Source: Bradyrhizobium sp. OK095
Lineage (GTDB): Bacteria; Pseudomonadota; Alphaproteobacteria; Rhizobiales; Xanthobacteraceae
Assembly (NCBI RefSeq): GCF_900109945.1
Contig: NZ_FOBX01000002.1
Location: 434,001 to 498,000, forward strand
Length of the DNA: 64,000 nt
Direction: 5' to 3'
In this document: positions 44,090 to 54,135 of the stretch, one piece after another
How the letters are laid out: each line of letters starts with the position of its first letter
Position numbering within the stretch: position 1 is the stretch's first letter
The notes under the pieces: model-generated
What the model saw: the letters and a program-made list of their open reading frames with translations, nothing else
The model's database searches: none
Told to the model about the DNA's origin: nothing
Translations under genes and position numbers: made by a program

Positions 44090-45961
44090 ATGACCTCCGT
44101 GACTGACGACCTGCCGTTGGCGGCCGATTTTCCCAAGGCCACCGTCGAGGACTGGCGCAAGCTGGTCGACGGCGTGCTCAAGGGCACGCCGTTCGAGAAG
44201 CTGGTCGGCAAGACCTATGACGGACTCAAGATCGACCCGCTCTATCCGCGCGCCAGGGGCGTTGCGCCGGTGGTGGGACGGCCGGCGGCCGCGCCGTGGC
44301 AGATCGTGCAGCGGATCGACCATCCCGATGCGGTGGCCGCGAATGCGCAGGCGCTGACCGATCTCGAGAATGGCGCAACCGGGCTTTCGCTGGTGTTCGC
44401 TGGTAGCAATGGCGCCCATGGTTTCGGCTTGGAACCGACCGCCGATGCGGTCGCAAAGGTTTTGAAGGACATTCACCTCGATGCCGGCATCGGCATCGAG
44501 CTCGATATCGGCCCGCAATCGCGGATGGCCGCGATCCATGTCGCGGAATATGTGAAGAGCAACGGCCTCGATCCCGCCGCCTGCAACATCCGCTTCGGGC
44601 TCGATCCGCTTGCAGCTTGCGCGGTGTGGGGCCACAGCCCGTATACGTGGGAGGAAATCGTTCCCGCGGTCACCGGCGGCATCAAGGGCCTTGCTGCACT
44701 CGGCTTCAAGGGGCCGTTTGCCTCGGCCGACGGCCGCGTGATCCACGATGCCGGCGGCTCCGAGGTGCAGGAGCTTGCCTTCGTGCTCGCCTGCGGCGTC
44801 GCTTATTTGCGTGCGATCGAAAGCGCGGGCGTTCCGCTCGAGCAGGCGCAGGGCATGATCTATGCGCGGCTCTCCGCCGACGCCGACCAGTTTTTGACCA
44901 TGGCAAAATTCCGCGCATTGCGGCTGTTGTGGGCTCGCATCGAGACGGCGTGCGGGCTGACCCCGAAGCCGCTCTTCATCGCGGCCGATACCGCTTGGCG
45001 CATGCTGACGCAGCGCGACCCTTACGTGAACATGCTGCGCGCGACCATCGCGACATTCGCGGCTGGCCTTGCCGGTGCCAATGCGATCACCGTGCTACCG
45101 CATACGCTTGCGCTTGGTCTGCCCGATCCGTTCGCACGGCGCGCGGCCCGCAACACGCAAGCCCTGCTGCTGGAAGAAAGCAACCTCGCCAAGGTCAGCG
45201 ACCCCGCAGCGGGCGCCGGCGGCATCGAGACGCTGACCGCACAGCTTTGCGACGCCGTCTGGGCGCTGTTCCAGGAGAGCGAGAAGGCCGGAGGCGCCTT
45301 TGCCGCGCTTCAGCAGGGCCTATTCCAGAGCAAGGTCGCGGCCGCGCGAAAAGCGCGCGATGCCAATATCGCAGAACGCCGCGACGTGCTGACCGGCGCC
45401 AGCGAGTTTCCGAACCTGCACGAGCGCGAGACGGCGGTGCTGAAGGCAACGCCGGTCGCGCTGGCGCCTTACGGCGAGCAGAAGTACAAGTTCGATGCGC
45501 TTCCTCCCGTCCGGCTTGCGGAACCGTTCGAGGCGCTGCGCGACAAATCCGATGCGGCGCTGAAGGCGCGCGGCGCCCGGCCAAAGGTGTTTCTGGCCAA
45601 TCTCGGCACGGCCGCAGATTTCACGGCACGCGCGACCTTTGCCAAGAGCTTCTTCGAGGCCGGCGGCATCGAGGCCGTCGACAGCGAGGGATTTGCCGAT
45701 CCGGCCACGCTGGCCGCCGCCTTCAAGGCCTCCGGCGCCGGGCTTGCCTGTCTTTGTTCCAGCGACAAGGTCTATGCGGAACACGCCGAAGCCGCGGCGA
45801 AGGCCCTGCAAACTGCAGGCAGCCGACATATCTATCTGGCGGGACGCCCGACTGATGCCGAGGCGGCCCTCCGTGCAGCCGGCGTCACGGGTTTCGTCTT
45901 TGCCGGCGGCGATGCGCTTGCCACGTTGCAGGAGGCCTACCTGCGGATGGAACAGGCATGA
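44090..45961 (+). CDS. mutA: Methylmalonyl-CoA mutase small subunit
   Basis: A 623-residue subunit of the heterodimeric B12 enzyme that interconverts methylmalonyl-CoA and succinyl-CoA (propionate metabolism). The TIM-barrel part has WRKLVDGVLKGTPFEKLVGK, PLYPRARG and ATFAAGLAGANAITVLPHT. The C-terminal B12-fold (about 485-620) lacks the DxHxxG cobalamin histidine, as expected for the non-catalytic subunit. It starts 81 bases after folK. The stop overlaps the following GFA gene by 4 bases. Confidence 0.92.
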   Translation: MTSVTDDLPLAADFPKATVEDWRKLVDGVLKGTPFEKLVGKTYDGLKIDPLYPRARGVAPVVGRPAAAPWQIVQRIDHPDAVAANAQALTDLENGATGLSLVFAGSNGAHGFGLEPTADAVAKVLKDIHLDAGIGIELDIGPQSRMAAIHVAEYVKSNGLDPAACNIRFGLDPLAACAVWGHSPYTWEEIVPAVTGGIKGLAALGFKGPFASADGRVIHDAGGSEVQELAFVLACGVAYLRAIESAGVPLEQAQGMIYARLSADADQFLTMAKFRALRLLWARIETACGLTPKPLFIAADTAWRMLTQRDPYVNMLRATIATFAAGLAGANAITVLPHTLALGLPDPFARRAARNTQALLLEESNLAKVSDPAAGAGGIETLTAQLCDAVWALFQESEKAGGAFAALQQGLFQSKVAAARKARDANIAERRDVLTGASEFPNLHERETAVLKATPVALAPYGEQKYKFDALPPVRLAEPFEALRDKSDAALKARGARPKVFLANLGTAADFTARATFAKSFFEAGGIEAVDSEGFADPATLAAAFKASGAGLACLCSSDKVYAEHAEAAAKALQTAGSRHIYLAGRPTDAEAALRAAGVTGFVFAGGDALATLQEAYLRMEQA

Positions 45962-46422
45962 GCGACGCCAGCAAACCCGTTCTCACCGGCGGCTGCCAAT
46001 GCGGCGCGGTGCGCTTTGCGCTGACGGCGGCACCGAACAAGATTTCGATCTGCCATTGCCGGATGTGCCAGAAGGCCAGCGGCGCGCCGTTCGCCTCGTT
46101 CGCCGACATCAACCGGACGGATTTTGCCTGGACCAAGGGACAGCCGGCGTTGTTTCGCTCGTCCTCGATCGCCGACCGCGGCTATTGCGCGGCCTGCGGC
46201 ACGCCTCTCAGTTTCGGCCGCATCGACGGTGAGCGGATCGAGATCATGACCGGCGCCTTCGACCGGCCTGACCGACTGGTGCCGACCCGGCAGTACGGGA
46301 GCGAGTCCCGCCTCGGCTGGGTGGTCGGCATCTCCAATTTGCCGAGCCAGACCACGCAACAGAATTACGGGCCGGAGAAGATGGCGACCATCGTCAGCCA
46401 TCAGCATCCGGATCATGATTGA
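45958..46422 (+). CDS. GFA-family zinc protein inserted between the mutase subunit genes
   Basis: A 154-residue GFA-fold protein with GGCQCGAVRFAL (CxC), CHCRMCQKASGAPF (CxxC) and YCAACGTPLSFG (CxxC) as zinc ligands. It differs clearly from the copy at 16111. It overlaps mutA by 4 bases and precedes mutB by 12 bases, so it must be translated within the mutase operon. No link between this fold and methylmalonyl-CoA is known. Confidence 0.88.
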   Translation: MSDASKPVLTGGCQCGAVRFALTAAPNKISICHCRMCQKASGAPFASFADINRTDFAWTKGQPALFRSSSIADRGYCAACGTPLSFGRIDGERIEIMTGAFDRPDRLVPTRQYGSESRLGWVVGISNLPSQTTQQNYGPEKMATIVSHQHPDHD

Positions 46423-46434
46423 GGCGTCCATGAT

Positions 46435-48603
46435 ATGGTTGAAGCCATGAGCCGCATTCCAAATTTCGCCGACGTCGCCTTCGAGCGCATCGCCACCGCA
46501 GCTCCAGCCGGCAGCGCCGAGCCGTGGCTGACGCCCGAGGGCATTCTGGTGAAGCCCGCCTATGGCGAGGCGGATCTTGCCGGGCTCGATTTCCTCGAGA
46601 CCTATCCGGGCATCGCACCCTATCTGCGCGGTCCCTACCCGACCATGTATGTCAACCAGCCCTGGACCGTCAGGCAATATGCCGGCTTCTCCACGGCGGA
46701 GGATTCCAACGCGTTCTACCGCCGCAACCTCGCGGCTGGACAGAAAGGCCTCTCGGTCGCCTTCGATCTCGCCACCCATCGCGGCTATGACTCGGATCAT
46801 CCGCGCGTCGGCGGCGACGTCGGCATGGCCGGTGTGGCCATCGATTCCATCTACGACATGCGCACGCTGTTTGCGGGGATTCCGCTCGACCAGATGAGCG
46901 TGTCCATGACCATGAACGGCGCGGTGCTGCCGATCCTCGCGCTCTATGTCGCTGCCGCCGGCGAACAGGGCGTGGCGCCCGAAAAACTGTCGGGCACCAT
47001 TCAGAACGATATTCTGAAAGAGTTCATGGTGCGCAACACCTATATCTATCCGCCCGCGCCCTCGATGCGGATCATCTCGGACATTTTTGCATACACCTCG
47101 CAAAAAATGCCGAAATACAATTCGATCTCGATCTCCGGCTATCACATGCAGGAGGCCGGCGCGACGCAGGATCTCGAGCTCGCCTACACGCTTGCCGATG
47201 GCGTCGAATATCTGCGTGCCGGCCTTGCCGCCGGGCTTGACGTCGACCGCTTCGCGCCGCGGCTGTCGTTCTTCTGGGCGATCGGCATGAACTTCTTCAT
47301 GGAAGTCGCCAAGCTGCGCGCCGCCCGCCTGCTTTGGGCGAAGCTGCTGAAGCCGTTCAATCCGAAAGACCCGCGCTCGCTGTCGCTGCGCACGCACAGC
47401 CAGACCTCGGGTTGGTCGCTGACCGCGCAGGACGTCTTCAACAATGTGATGCGCACGACGGTGGAGGCGATGGCGGCCACCCAAGGCCACACCCAGTCGC
47501 TGCACACCAATGCGCTCGACGAGGCCTTGGCGCTGCCGACCGATTTCTCGGCGCGCATCGCCCGCAACACCCAGCTGTTCCTGCAGCAGGAGAGCGGCAC
47601 CACCCGCATCATCGATCCCTGGGGCGGCTCGTATTACGTCGAGCGTCTCACCCGCGACCTCGCCGCGAAAGCCTGGGGCCATATCCAGGAGGTCGAGGAG
47701 CTCGGCGGCATGGCCAAGGCGATCGAGGCCGGCGTGCCCAAACTGCGAATCGAGGAGGCCTCCGCCAAGACCCAGGCCCGCATCGATGCCGGCAGGCAGG
47801 CGGTGATCGGCGTCAACAAGTACAAGCCGACCGACGAAGCCGCCATCGACATCCTCAAGGTCGACAACACCAATGTTCGCCGACTCCAGATCGACAAGCT
47901 GACGCGCCTGAAATCCGAGCGCAGCCAGAAGGACGTCGATGCCGCGCTCGCCGCGATCACGCGCTCGGCCGGCGAAGGCAACGGCAATCTGCTTGCGCTC
48001 GCGATCGACGCGGCGCGTGCGAAGGCGACTGTCGGTGAAATTTCGGACGCGATGGAAAAGGTGTTCGGCCGCCACCGTGCCGAGATCAAATCCATCACCG
48101 GCGTCTACAAGCGGGAAGCATCCACCATGGGCAACCAGGTCGAGAAGGTTCAGGCGCTGATCGACGCCTTCGAGGAGGCCGAAGGCCGCCGTCCGCGCAT
48201 CCTGGTCGCAAAGATCGGCCAGGACGGCCACGACCGCGGCCAGAAGGTGATCGCGTCTGCCTTCGCCGACATCGGCTTCGACGTCGACATCGGGCCGCTG
48301 TTCGCAACCGCCGACGAAGCCGCGCGCCAAGCGGTCGAGAACGACGTCCACATCCTCGGCGTCTCTTCGCTGGCCGCTGCGCACCTCACCGCCGTGCCGG
48401 AGCTGAAGGCCGCGCTGAAGAAGCAGGGCCGCGAGGACATCATGATCATCGTCGGCGGTGTGGTGCCGCCGCAGGATTACGATGCGCTGTATGCGGCCGG
48501 TGCCGAAGCGATCTTCCCGCCCGGCACGGTGATCGCGGAAGCCGCCGAGGAGCTGATCCGCAAGCTGAATGCACGGCTCGGACATAGCGAGGCGGCGGAG
48601 TAG
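46435..48603 (+). CDS. mutB: Methylmalonyl-CoA mutase large (catalytic) subunit
   Basis: A 722-residue adenosylcobalamin enzyme. The substrate barrel has [20 protein letters not shown] and QTSGWSLT; the B12 domain has [20 protein letters not shown] (DGHDRG, axial His), SSLAAAHL and [12 protein letters not shown]. Length and motifs are complete. An ATG four codons in (46447) is an alternative start. It pairs with mutA; the chaperone GTPase MeaB is encoded 2 kb downstream. Confidence 0.95.
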   Translation: MVEAMSRIPNFADVAFERIATAAPAGSAEPWLTPEGILVKPAYGEADLAGLDFLETYPGIAPYLRGPYPTMYVNQPWTVRQYAGFSTAEDSNAFYRRNLAAGQKGLSVAFDLATHRGYDSDHPRVGGDVGMAGVAIDSIYDMRTLFAGIPLDQMSVSMTMNGAVLPILALYVAAAGEQGVAPEKLSGTIQNDILKEFMVRNTYIYPPAPSMRIISDIFAYTSQKMPKYNSISISGYHMQEAGATQDLELAYTLADGVEYLRAGLAAGLDVDRFAPRLSFFWAIGMNFFMEVAKLRAARLLWAKLLKPFNPKDPRSLSLRTHSQTSGWSLTAQDVFNNVMRTTVEAMAATQGHTQSLHTNALDEALALPTDFSARIARNTQLFLQQESGTTRIIDPWGGSYYVERLTRDLAAKAWGHIQEVEELGGMAKAIEAGVPKLRIEEASAKTQARIDAGRQAVIGVNKYKPTDEAAIDILKVDNTNVRRLQIDKLTRLKSERSQKDVDAALAAITRSAGEGNGNLLALAIDAARAKATVGEISDAMEKVFGRHRAEIKSITGVYKREASTMGNQVEKVQALIDAFEEAEGRRPRILVAKIGQDGHDRGQKVIASAFADIGFDVDIGPLFATADEAARQAVENDVHILGVSSLAAAHLTAVPELKAALKKQGREDIMIIVGGVVPPQDYDALYAAGAEAIFPPGTVIAEAAEELIRKLNARLGHSEAAE

Positions 48604-48641
48604 CTTCGTCGCCGATCTTCCGACAAGAAGGATTTTGCGTG

Positions 48642-49433
48642 ATGTCTCTCGCGCCAACGTTCATGCGCGCGCTCACTGCGGTCGTTGTTTGCGGCGCGCT
48701 GTTCAGCTCCGCCCTCGCCGCCGACCCCAAGCCCGACGCCGTCATCAAGAACAAGAGCATCGAGGCCCATATCTTCCTCGACGACAAGATCAAGGCGGAT
48801 GCGGCACTGGCAGCGGATTGCCTGGCTGAGGGCAAGAAGTGGCTCGACAAGAACGCTCGCGAAGCTGCGGCCTCGCGCAAAGAGGATCCGCAATTCTTCA
48901 AAGACGGCGGCTGGAATTTCGAGCGCAAATATGCGATCCGCTCGGTTGTCGCGGACCGCTATGTCAGCATCCTCCGCAACGACTACATGGACACCCACGG
49001 CGCCCATCCCAATTCGGACGTGAACACGATCCTGTGGGACAAGGCGGAGAGCAAGCGCATCTCGATCCGGCCGTTCTTCACCGAGACCGCCGACGGCGGC
49101 CCCACCATGAAGGCGATGGTGAAAGCCGTGATCGCCTCGCTGAAAATCGAGAAGAAGAAGCGCGACACCAGCGAGACCGCAACCGACGAATGGTTCAAGA
49201 GCGTGGAGCCGAGCCTCGTCAAGATCGGCGCAGTGACGCTGGCGCCGTCAACCGAAGCCGGCAAAAGTTCCGGGCTCACCTTCCACTATCCGCCTTATGC
49301 GGTCGGTCCCTACGCCGAGGGCGAATATGTCGCGTTCGTGCCGTGGGAGACGCTGAAGCCCTATCTCACTGCGGAAGGCACACGCATCTTCGGCGGCGCA
49401 CGGCAGAAGGGCGATGCGGACGAGGCGCAGTGA
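48642..49433 (+). CDS. Exported DUF3298/RsiV-like protein
   Basis: A 263-residue exported protein with a signal peptide (FMRALTAVVVCGALFSSALA, cleaved after AAA/ADP region) and a C-terminal domain of the DUF3298 (RsiV/PdaC C-terminal) type: LTFHYPPYAVGPYAEGEYVAFVPW, then LKPYLTAEG. The middle has RYVSILRNDYMDTHGAHPNS, also family-like. No transmembrane anchor is present after the signal. GTG 48639 is an alternative start. Function is unknown; in Bacillus RsiV the fold binds lysozyme. Confidence 0.8.
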   Translation: MSLAPTFMRALTAVVVCGALFSSALAADPKPDAVIKNKSIEAHIFLDDKIKADAALAADCLAEGKKWLDKNAREAAASRKEDPQFFKDGGWNFERKYAIRSVVADRYVSILRNDYMDTHGAHPNSDVNTILWDKAESKRISIRPFFTETADGGPTMKAMVKAVIASLKIEKKKRDTSETATDEWFKSVEPSLVKIGAVTLAPSTEAGKSSGLTFHYPPYAVGPYAEGEYVAFVPWETLKPYLTAEGTRIFGGARQKGDADEAQ

Positions 49434-49563
49434 TCGCCCTAAGATCGAACGGGACCTGTTGCACACAGCGCGATGGTGCCGCTGCTTGCGACATCAGGGC
49501 AATTCCGCCTAAAATGTTGCATTGAAAAGAGCCCGATTCCCGAGGGCGCCGACGGGAACATTG

Positions 49564-50550
49564 ATGCCAGGAATCACGCGCCGCAGTTTCGCGGCTTCTT
49601 CTGTGGCCGTTGCCACATCCGCTCTCCTCACACCCGCACTTGCGCAAGCCTATCCCGCGCGGCCGGTGACCTTAATCGTGCCCTGGGGTGCCGGCGGCGG
49701 CACGGATGCAACCGCGCGTATCGTCGCGACGCTGCTGGAGAAGGAGCTCGGCCAGCCCTTCACCGTCGTCAACCGAACCGGCGGCTCCGGCGCCGTTGGC
49801 CATGCCGAGATCGCAACCGCGCCGCCGGACGGCTACACGATCGGCATGCTGACCGTCGAAATCTCGATGCTGCATTGGCAGGGCTTGACCCAATTAACGC
49901 CGCGGAACTTCACGGCCCTGGCGCTGATGAATGAAGACCCGCCGGGCATCCAGGTCTCCTCGTCATCGCCGTACAAGACGGTGAAGGAGCTCATGGATGC
50001 CATCAAGATAGCGCCGCCCGGAAGGTTCAAGGCATCGGGCACGGGACAAGGCGGCATCTGGCATCTCGCACTCGTCGGCTGGATGCAGGCGATGGGATTG
50101 CCGGTGAACCAGGTCTCGTGGTCAGCGTCGAATGGCGCAGCACCGGCCATGCAGGATCTGGTCGCAGGCAGCCTCGATCTGACCACCTGCTCGGTGCCGG
50201 AGGCGCGGGCCACAATCGGGGCAGGTCAGGCGCGGAGCCTCGCGATCATGGCGCCTGCACGCAATCCGATCTTTCCCGACGTCCCGACGCTGAAAGAGGC
50301 GCTCGGCGTCGACTATTCCAACAGCTCATGGCGCGGCATCGGCGCGCCGAGAGGCTTGGCTCCGGAGGCCGCCACAAGGCTGAGCGCGTCCTTGAAGAAG
50401 GTGTACGACTCCCCCCAGTTCAGAGACTTCATGACCAAACGCGGCTTCGGCACCGTTTGGCGCGATGCCGGCCAGTTCGCGACCTTCATGGACCAAGCGG
50501 ACGGCCAGATGGGTCAAGCCATGAAGGCAGCCGGTTTTGCGAAGGCCTGA
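49564..50550 (+). CDS. Bug/TctC-family binding protein with Tat-like signal
   Basis: A 328-residue periplasmic binding protein. The signal contains a twin-arginine motif (ITRRSFAASSVAV, ending ALAQA), so it may be exported folded. The mature opening YPARPVTLIVPWGAGGGTDA and the later FPDVPTLKEALGVDY are Bug-family. It is not linked to membrane subunits. It lies between the DUF3298 gene and meaB, 90 bases before the latter. Confidence 0.88.
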   Translation: MPGITRRSFAASSVAVATSALLTPALAQAYPARPVTLIVPWGAGGGTDATARIVATLLEKELGQPFTVVNRTGGSGAVGHAEIATAPPDGYTIGMLTVEISMLHWQGLTQLTPRNFTALALMNEDPPGIQVSSSSPYKTVKELMDAIKIAPPGRFKASGTGQGGIWHLALVGWMQAMGLPVNQVSWSASNGAAPAMQDLVAGSLDLTTCSVPEARATIGAGQARSLAIMAPARNPIFPDVPTLKEALGVDYSNSSWRGIGAPRGLAPEAATRLSASLKKVYDSPQFRDFMTKRGFGTVWRDAGQFATFMDQADGQMGQAMKAAGFAKA

Positions 50551-50640
50551 TTTGACACCTCATCCCGAGCGCCCCAGCTGCGGCAACATCCTTAGCTCAG
50601 CGGCCCTCGCCTGCCTCGCCGGGGCGTTGTAAAGCAGGGC

Positions 50641-51630
50641 ATGACTGAGAAGAAGGCCCCGCTCGACATCAAGACCCTCGCCCGCGACCTCCGCGCCGGC
50701 AGCCGTGCGGCGCTGGCGCGGGCGATTACGCTGGTGGAGAGCCGCCGCGGCGATCACCAGGCGCTGGCGCGGGAGCTGGTGCAGATGCTGCTCCCTGACA
50801 CCGGCAAGGCGTTTCGCGTCGGAATCACCGGCTCGCCCGGCGTCGGGAAATCCACGACCATCGATGTGCTCGGCAGCTACCTGATCGAACAGGGCCACAA
50901 GGTCGCGGTGCTTGCGGTCGACCCGTCCTCCGCGCGCAGCGGCGGCTCGATCCTCGGCGACAAGACGCGGATGGCGCAACTGTCGGCCTCCGACGATGCC
51001 TTCATCCGCCCCTCGCCATCGTCAGGCACGCTGGGAGGCGTTGCGGCCAAGACGCGTGAAGCGATGCTGCTGTGCGAGGCGGCCGGCTTCGGTGTCGTGT
51101 TGGTCGAGACCGTCGGCATCGGCCAGTCCGAGACGGCTGTCTGCGACATGACCGATTTCTTCCTCGCGCTGATGCTGCCGGGCGGCGGCGACGAGTTGCA
51201 AGGCATCAAGAAAGGCCTGGTCGAGCTCGCCGACATGATCGCCATCAACAAGGCCGACGGCGACAACCTCAAGCGCGCCAATATCACCGCCGCCGACTAT
51301 CGCGGCGCGCTGCATATTTTGACGCCGCGGTCCGAGCACTGGCATCCGCCTGTTGTCACCTACTCCGCGCTGGCCGGCACCGGCATCGCCGAGCTGTGGC
51401 AGAAGGTGCTCGATCACCGCAAGGCGATGAACGCATCCGGCGATTTTGCCGCGCGGCGGCGCGACCAGCAGGTGAAGTGGATGTGGTCGATGCTGGAGCA
51501 GCGGATGCTTTCGCGGCTGCGCAGCGAGGCATCGGTGCGGACGAAGGTCAAGAAGATCGAGACTGAAGTCGCCGAAGGCCATCTCACGCCGGCGCTTGCC
51601 GCCGAGAAGATTCTGGAGTTGCTGCAATGA
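50641..51630 (+). CDS. meaB: MeaB, methylmalonyl-CoA mutase-associated GTPase
   Basis: A 329-residue G3E-family GTPase that guards and reloads adenosylcobalamin in methylmalonyl-CoA mutase. G1 is GSPGVGKST (64-72), the switch region has ETVGIGQSE, and base recognition is NKADGDN; DPSSARSGGSILGDKTRM is family-specific. Placed downstream of mutA/mutB on the same strand. The stop overlaps pcp by 4 bases. Confidence 0.95.
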   Translation: MTEKKAPLDIKTLARDLRAGSRAALARAITLVESRRGDHQALARELVQMLLPDTGKAFRVGITGSPGVGKSTTIDVLGSYLIEQGHKVAVLAVDPSSARSGGSILGDKTRMAQLSASDDAFIRPSPSSGTLGGVAAKTREAMLLCEAAGFGVVLVETVGIGQSETAVCDMTDFFLALMLPGGGDELQGIKKGLVELADMIAINKADGDNLKRANITAADYRGALHILTPRSEHWHPPVVTYSALAGTGIAELWQKVLDHRKAMNASGDFAARRRDQQVKWMWSMLEQRMLSRLRSEASVRTKVKKIETEVAEGHLTPALAAEKILELLQ

Positions 51631-52277
51631 GCGACAAGCTCCGCATTCTCCTCACCGGCTTCGGGCCGTTTCCGGGGGCGCCCTATAATCCGACGCAGCC
51701 GCTGGTGGCGCGGCTGGCGCAATTGCGCCGCCCGGCGCTCGACGATGTCGCAATCGCAAGCCACATCTTTCCGGTCACTTATGCCGCGGTCGACCGGCAA
51801 TTGCCTGAGGTGCTCGCGAAAGAGAAACCGGATGCGCTGCTGATGTTCGGCCTCGCGGCACGCACGCCCTATCTGCGCATCGAGACGCGCGCGCGCAATG
51901 CCGTCACCATGCTCTGGCCGGATGCCGCCAACACCCGCTCGAGCAAGCGCGGCATCGAAGGCCAAGCGGATGCGATGATGTTCGGTCCGCACACGGCAAA
52001 ACTGCTGCGCGCCGCGCGCCTCACCGGCATCGATGCACGCGCCTCGCGCGATGCCGGCGCCTATCTCTGCAATTATCTGAGCTGGCGCGCGATCGAGCAC
52101 GCAAGGGCGGACGGACCGCAGCTTGCGGCATTCATCCATATTCCGCTGCTTGCACGCAGTGGCGCCGTGCGCCGCAAGGGCGCCGCGCGGATCACGCTGG
52201 AGGAACTGGTGGATGCCGGCGAGGCGATGCTGGTGGAGATGGTGCAATTGGCGCGGAAGGGGCGCACTTCGTCCTAG
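51627..52277 (+). CDS. pcp: Pyroglutamyl-peptidase I
   Basis: A 216-residue C15-family cysteine peptidase that removes N-terminal pyroglutamate. Catalytic residues are visible: Glu86 (YLRIETRARN), Cys148 (DAGAYLCNYLSW) and His171 (AAFIHIPLL); the opening is LLTGFGPFPGAPYNPTQPL. It overlaps meaB by 4 bases, so its expression is coupled to it, though no functional link is known. Confidence 0.92.
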   Translation: MSDKLRILLTGFGPFPGAPYNPTQPLVARLAQLRRPALDDVAIASHIFPVTYAAVDRQLPEVLAKEKPDALLMFGLAARTPYLRIETRARNAVTMLWPDAANTRSSKRGIEGQADAMMFGPHTAKLLRAARLTGIDARASRDAGAYLCNYLSWRAIEHARADGPQLAAFIHIPLLARSGAVRRKGAARITLEELVDAGEAMLVEMVQLARKGRTSS

Positions 52278-52588
52278 AGCACGACGCCCTGTCTATAGGC
52301 GATCTTCGCTTGGCCGCGGATGCGGTGCCCTCGCTTTGTGACACAGCAAGAGATTCGGCTTCGATCGATGCGGGCGTAGATAACGCCCATGCAGTCGGAA
52401 TGACCAAAAGTCCCAAGGAGTGCGCTGGTTTCCACGTGCAGCATTAAATGGTCTCGGTCGGGACCAAAGCTCCGTACCACCGCATCCTCACCATAGAACC
52501 GTCGCACGGTGTTCCTGATGAGTATCGCCTCGTCCTCTTCGAGAGGAAACGGGCTGAGTGGCTCCAGTGGTGGGCGGGCTTTAGGCAT
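52274..52588 (-). CDS. Small conserved hypothetical protein
   Basis: A 104-residue protein. The segments EAILIRNTVRRFYGEDAVVR, DHLMLHVETS and MGVIYARIDRSRISCCVTKR, with the ending RGQAKIAYRQG, look like a small conserved Bradyrhizobium family of unknown function. It is convergent with pcp and overlaps it by 4 bases at the stops. Confidence 0.65.
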   Translation of the reverse strand: MPKARPPLEPLSPFPLEEDEAILIRNTVRRFYGEDAVVRSFGPDRDHLMLHVETSALLGTFGHSDCMGVIYARIDRSRISCCVTKRGHRIRGQAKIAYRQGVVL

Positions 52589-52764
52589 GTTTGGATCTAT
52601 CGCGATCGGCTCTCAAACCCAGAGAAGCAGCAATGGCATTGAGCTCCGCTGAGGTAAACATTTAACCCTACCAACCAACAATCGCTACGGCTTCGCCCGC
52701 CCTGCCCCATTTCTGCGCTACCTAACCGCTGCGGACACGTCCCGCGTCCGCCGGAAGACGCATC

Positions 52765-54135
52765 ATGGATCTCAACCGCCGTCATCTCATCGGAGCTTCC
52801 ACCGCTGGCATTGCCGGCGCGCTGGCCATGCCGGCCGACGCCGCGCGCGCCGCGCCGCTGACGTCCCTGCTCGGCCGCGATGCCACGCACTACGACGTGC
52901 GACCCGGCAGCAGCGAGGACCAGACGCGCGTGCTCCAGCGCGCCATTGATGAAGCCGCGCGCGCGCAGATGCCCCTCGCCTTGCCGCCCGGCGTCTACCG
53001 CAGCGGATTGCTGCGGCTGCCGAACGGGGCGCAACTGATCGGTGTGCGCGGCGCGACAAAACTCGTCTTCACCGGCGGGACCTCGGCGATCCAGAGCGAT
53101 GGCTCCGACTCCATCGGCCTCACCGGCATCACCTTCGACGGCGGCGGCATTGCGCTGCCGGCGCGGCGCGGGCTGGTCCATGTCCTCGGCGGGCGTGACG
53201 TCCGCATCACCGATTGCGAGATCACGAACTCGGGCGGCTGCGGCATCTGGCTCGAGCAGGTCTCGGGCGATATCTCCGGCAACATCTTGACCAACATCAC
53301 AGTGACGGCGGTGGTCTCGTTCGATGCGAGGGGCCTCAGCGTCTCCCGCAACACCATCATCGGCACCAATGACAACGGCATCGAGATCCTGCGCACCGCG
53401 ATCGGCGACGACGGCACGCTGGTCACGGATAATCGCATCGAGGACATCAAGGCCGGCCCCGGCGGCTCGGGCCAGTACGGCAACGCCATCAACGCCTTCC
53501 GTGCCGGCAATGTGATCGTGCGCGGCAACCGCATCAGGAATTGCGACTACTCGGCGGTGCGCGGCAATTCGGCCTCCAACATCCACATATCAGGCAACAG
53601 CGTCAGCGACGTTCGCGAGGTCGCGCTCTATTCGGAGTTTGCGTTCGAGGCCGCGGTGATCGCCAACAATACGGTCGATGGCGCCGCCGTCGGCGTCTCC
53701 GTCTGCAATTTCAACGAAGGCGGCCGCATCGCGGTGGTCCAGGGCAACATCATCCGCAATCTGATCCCGAAGCGGCCGATCGGCACCGCGCCAGATGACG
53801 ATGCCGGCGTCGGCATCTACATCGAGGCCGACACCTCCGTGACCGGCAACGTCATCGAGAACGCGCCGTCCTACGGCATCGTCGCCGGCTGGGGCAAATA
53901 TCTGCGCGACGTCGCGATCACGGGCAATGTGATCCGCAAGGCGCTGGCCGGCATCGGCGTCTCCGTGGTGCCCGGCGCCGGCACCGCCCTCGTCAACAAC
54001 AACATGATCTCGGAAACCCCGCGCGGCGCCGTGGTCGGCCTCGACCACGCCCGCGCGGTGACGGCGGACCTGTCGGCCGACGGCGCGCAACGGTTTGCGC
54101 AGCTGATGATCGGGGGGAACGCGGTGCGGCGCTAG
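52765..54135 (+). CDS. TIGR03808-type Tat-exported beta-helix protein
   Basis: A 456-residue protein with a Tat signal (NRRHLIGASTAGIAGALAM, ending ARAA) and a parallel beta-helix of pectate-lyase/NosD-like repeats: ITDCEITNSGGCGIWL, ISGNILTNI, VSRNTIIGTNDNGIEIL, VRGNRIRNCDYSAVRGN and ITGNVIRKALAGIGV. It matches the TIGR03808 family of twin-arginine-translocated repeat proteins. Carbohydrate binding or cleavage in the periplasm is plausible. It is convergent with its TIGR03809-like partner, the two overlapping by 4 bases. Confidence 0.88.
   Translation: MDLNRRHLIGASTAGIAGALAMPADAARAAPLTSLLGRDATHYDVRPGSSEDQTRVLQRAIDEAARAQMPLALPPGVYRSGLLRLPNGAQLIGVRGATKLVFTGGTSAIQSDGSDSIGLTGITFDGGGIALPARRGLVHVLGGRDVRITDCEITNSGGCGIWLEQVSGDISGNILTNITVTAVVSFDARGLSVSRNTIIGTNDNGIEILRTAIGDDGTLVTDNRIEDIKAGPGGSGQYGNAINAFRAGNVIVRGNRIRNCDYSAVRGNSASNIHISGNSVSDVREVALYSEFAFEAAVIANNTVDGAAVGVSVCNFNEGGRIAVVQGNIIRNLIPKRPIGTAPDDDAGVGIYIEADTSVTGNVIENAPSYGIVAGWGKYLRDVAITGNVIRKALAGIGVSVVPGAGTALVNNNMISETPRGAVVGLDHARAVTADLSADGAQRFAQLMIGGNAVRR

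Noticed and set aside
45937..48657. A 906-codon open frame antisense to mutB and the GFA gene
   Set aside because: GC-rich codon bias gives long antisense frames. The plus strand encodes complete, well-known proteins here, and the antisense product resembles no family.
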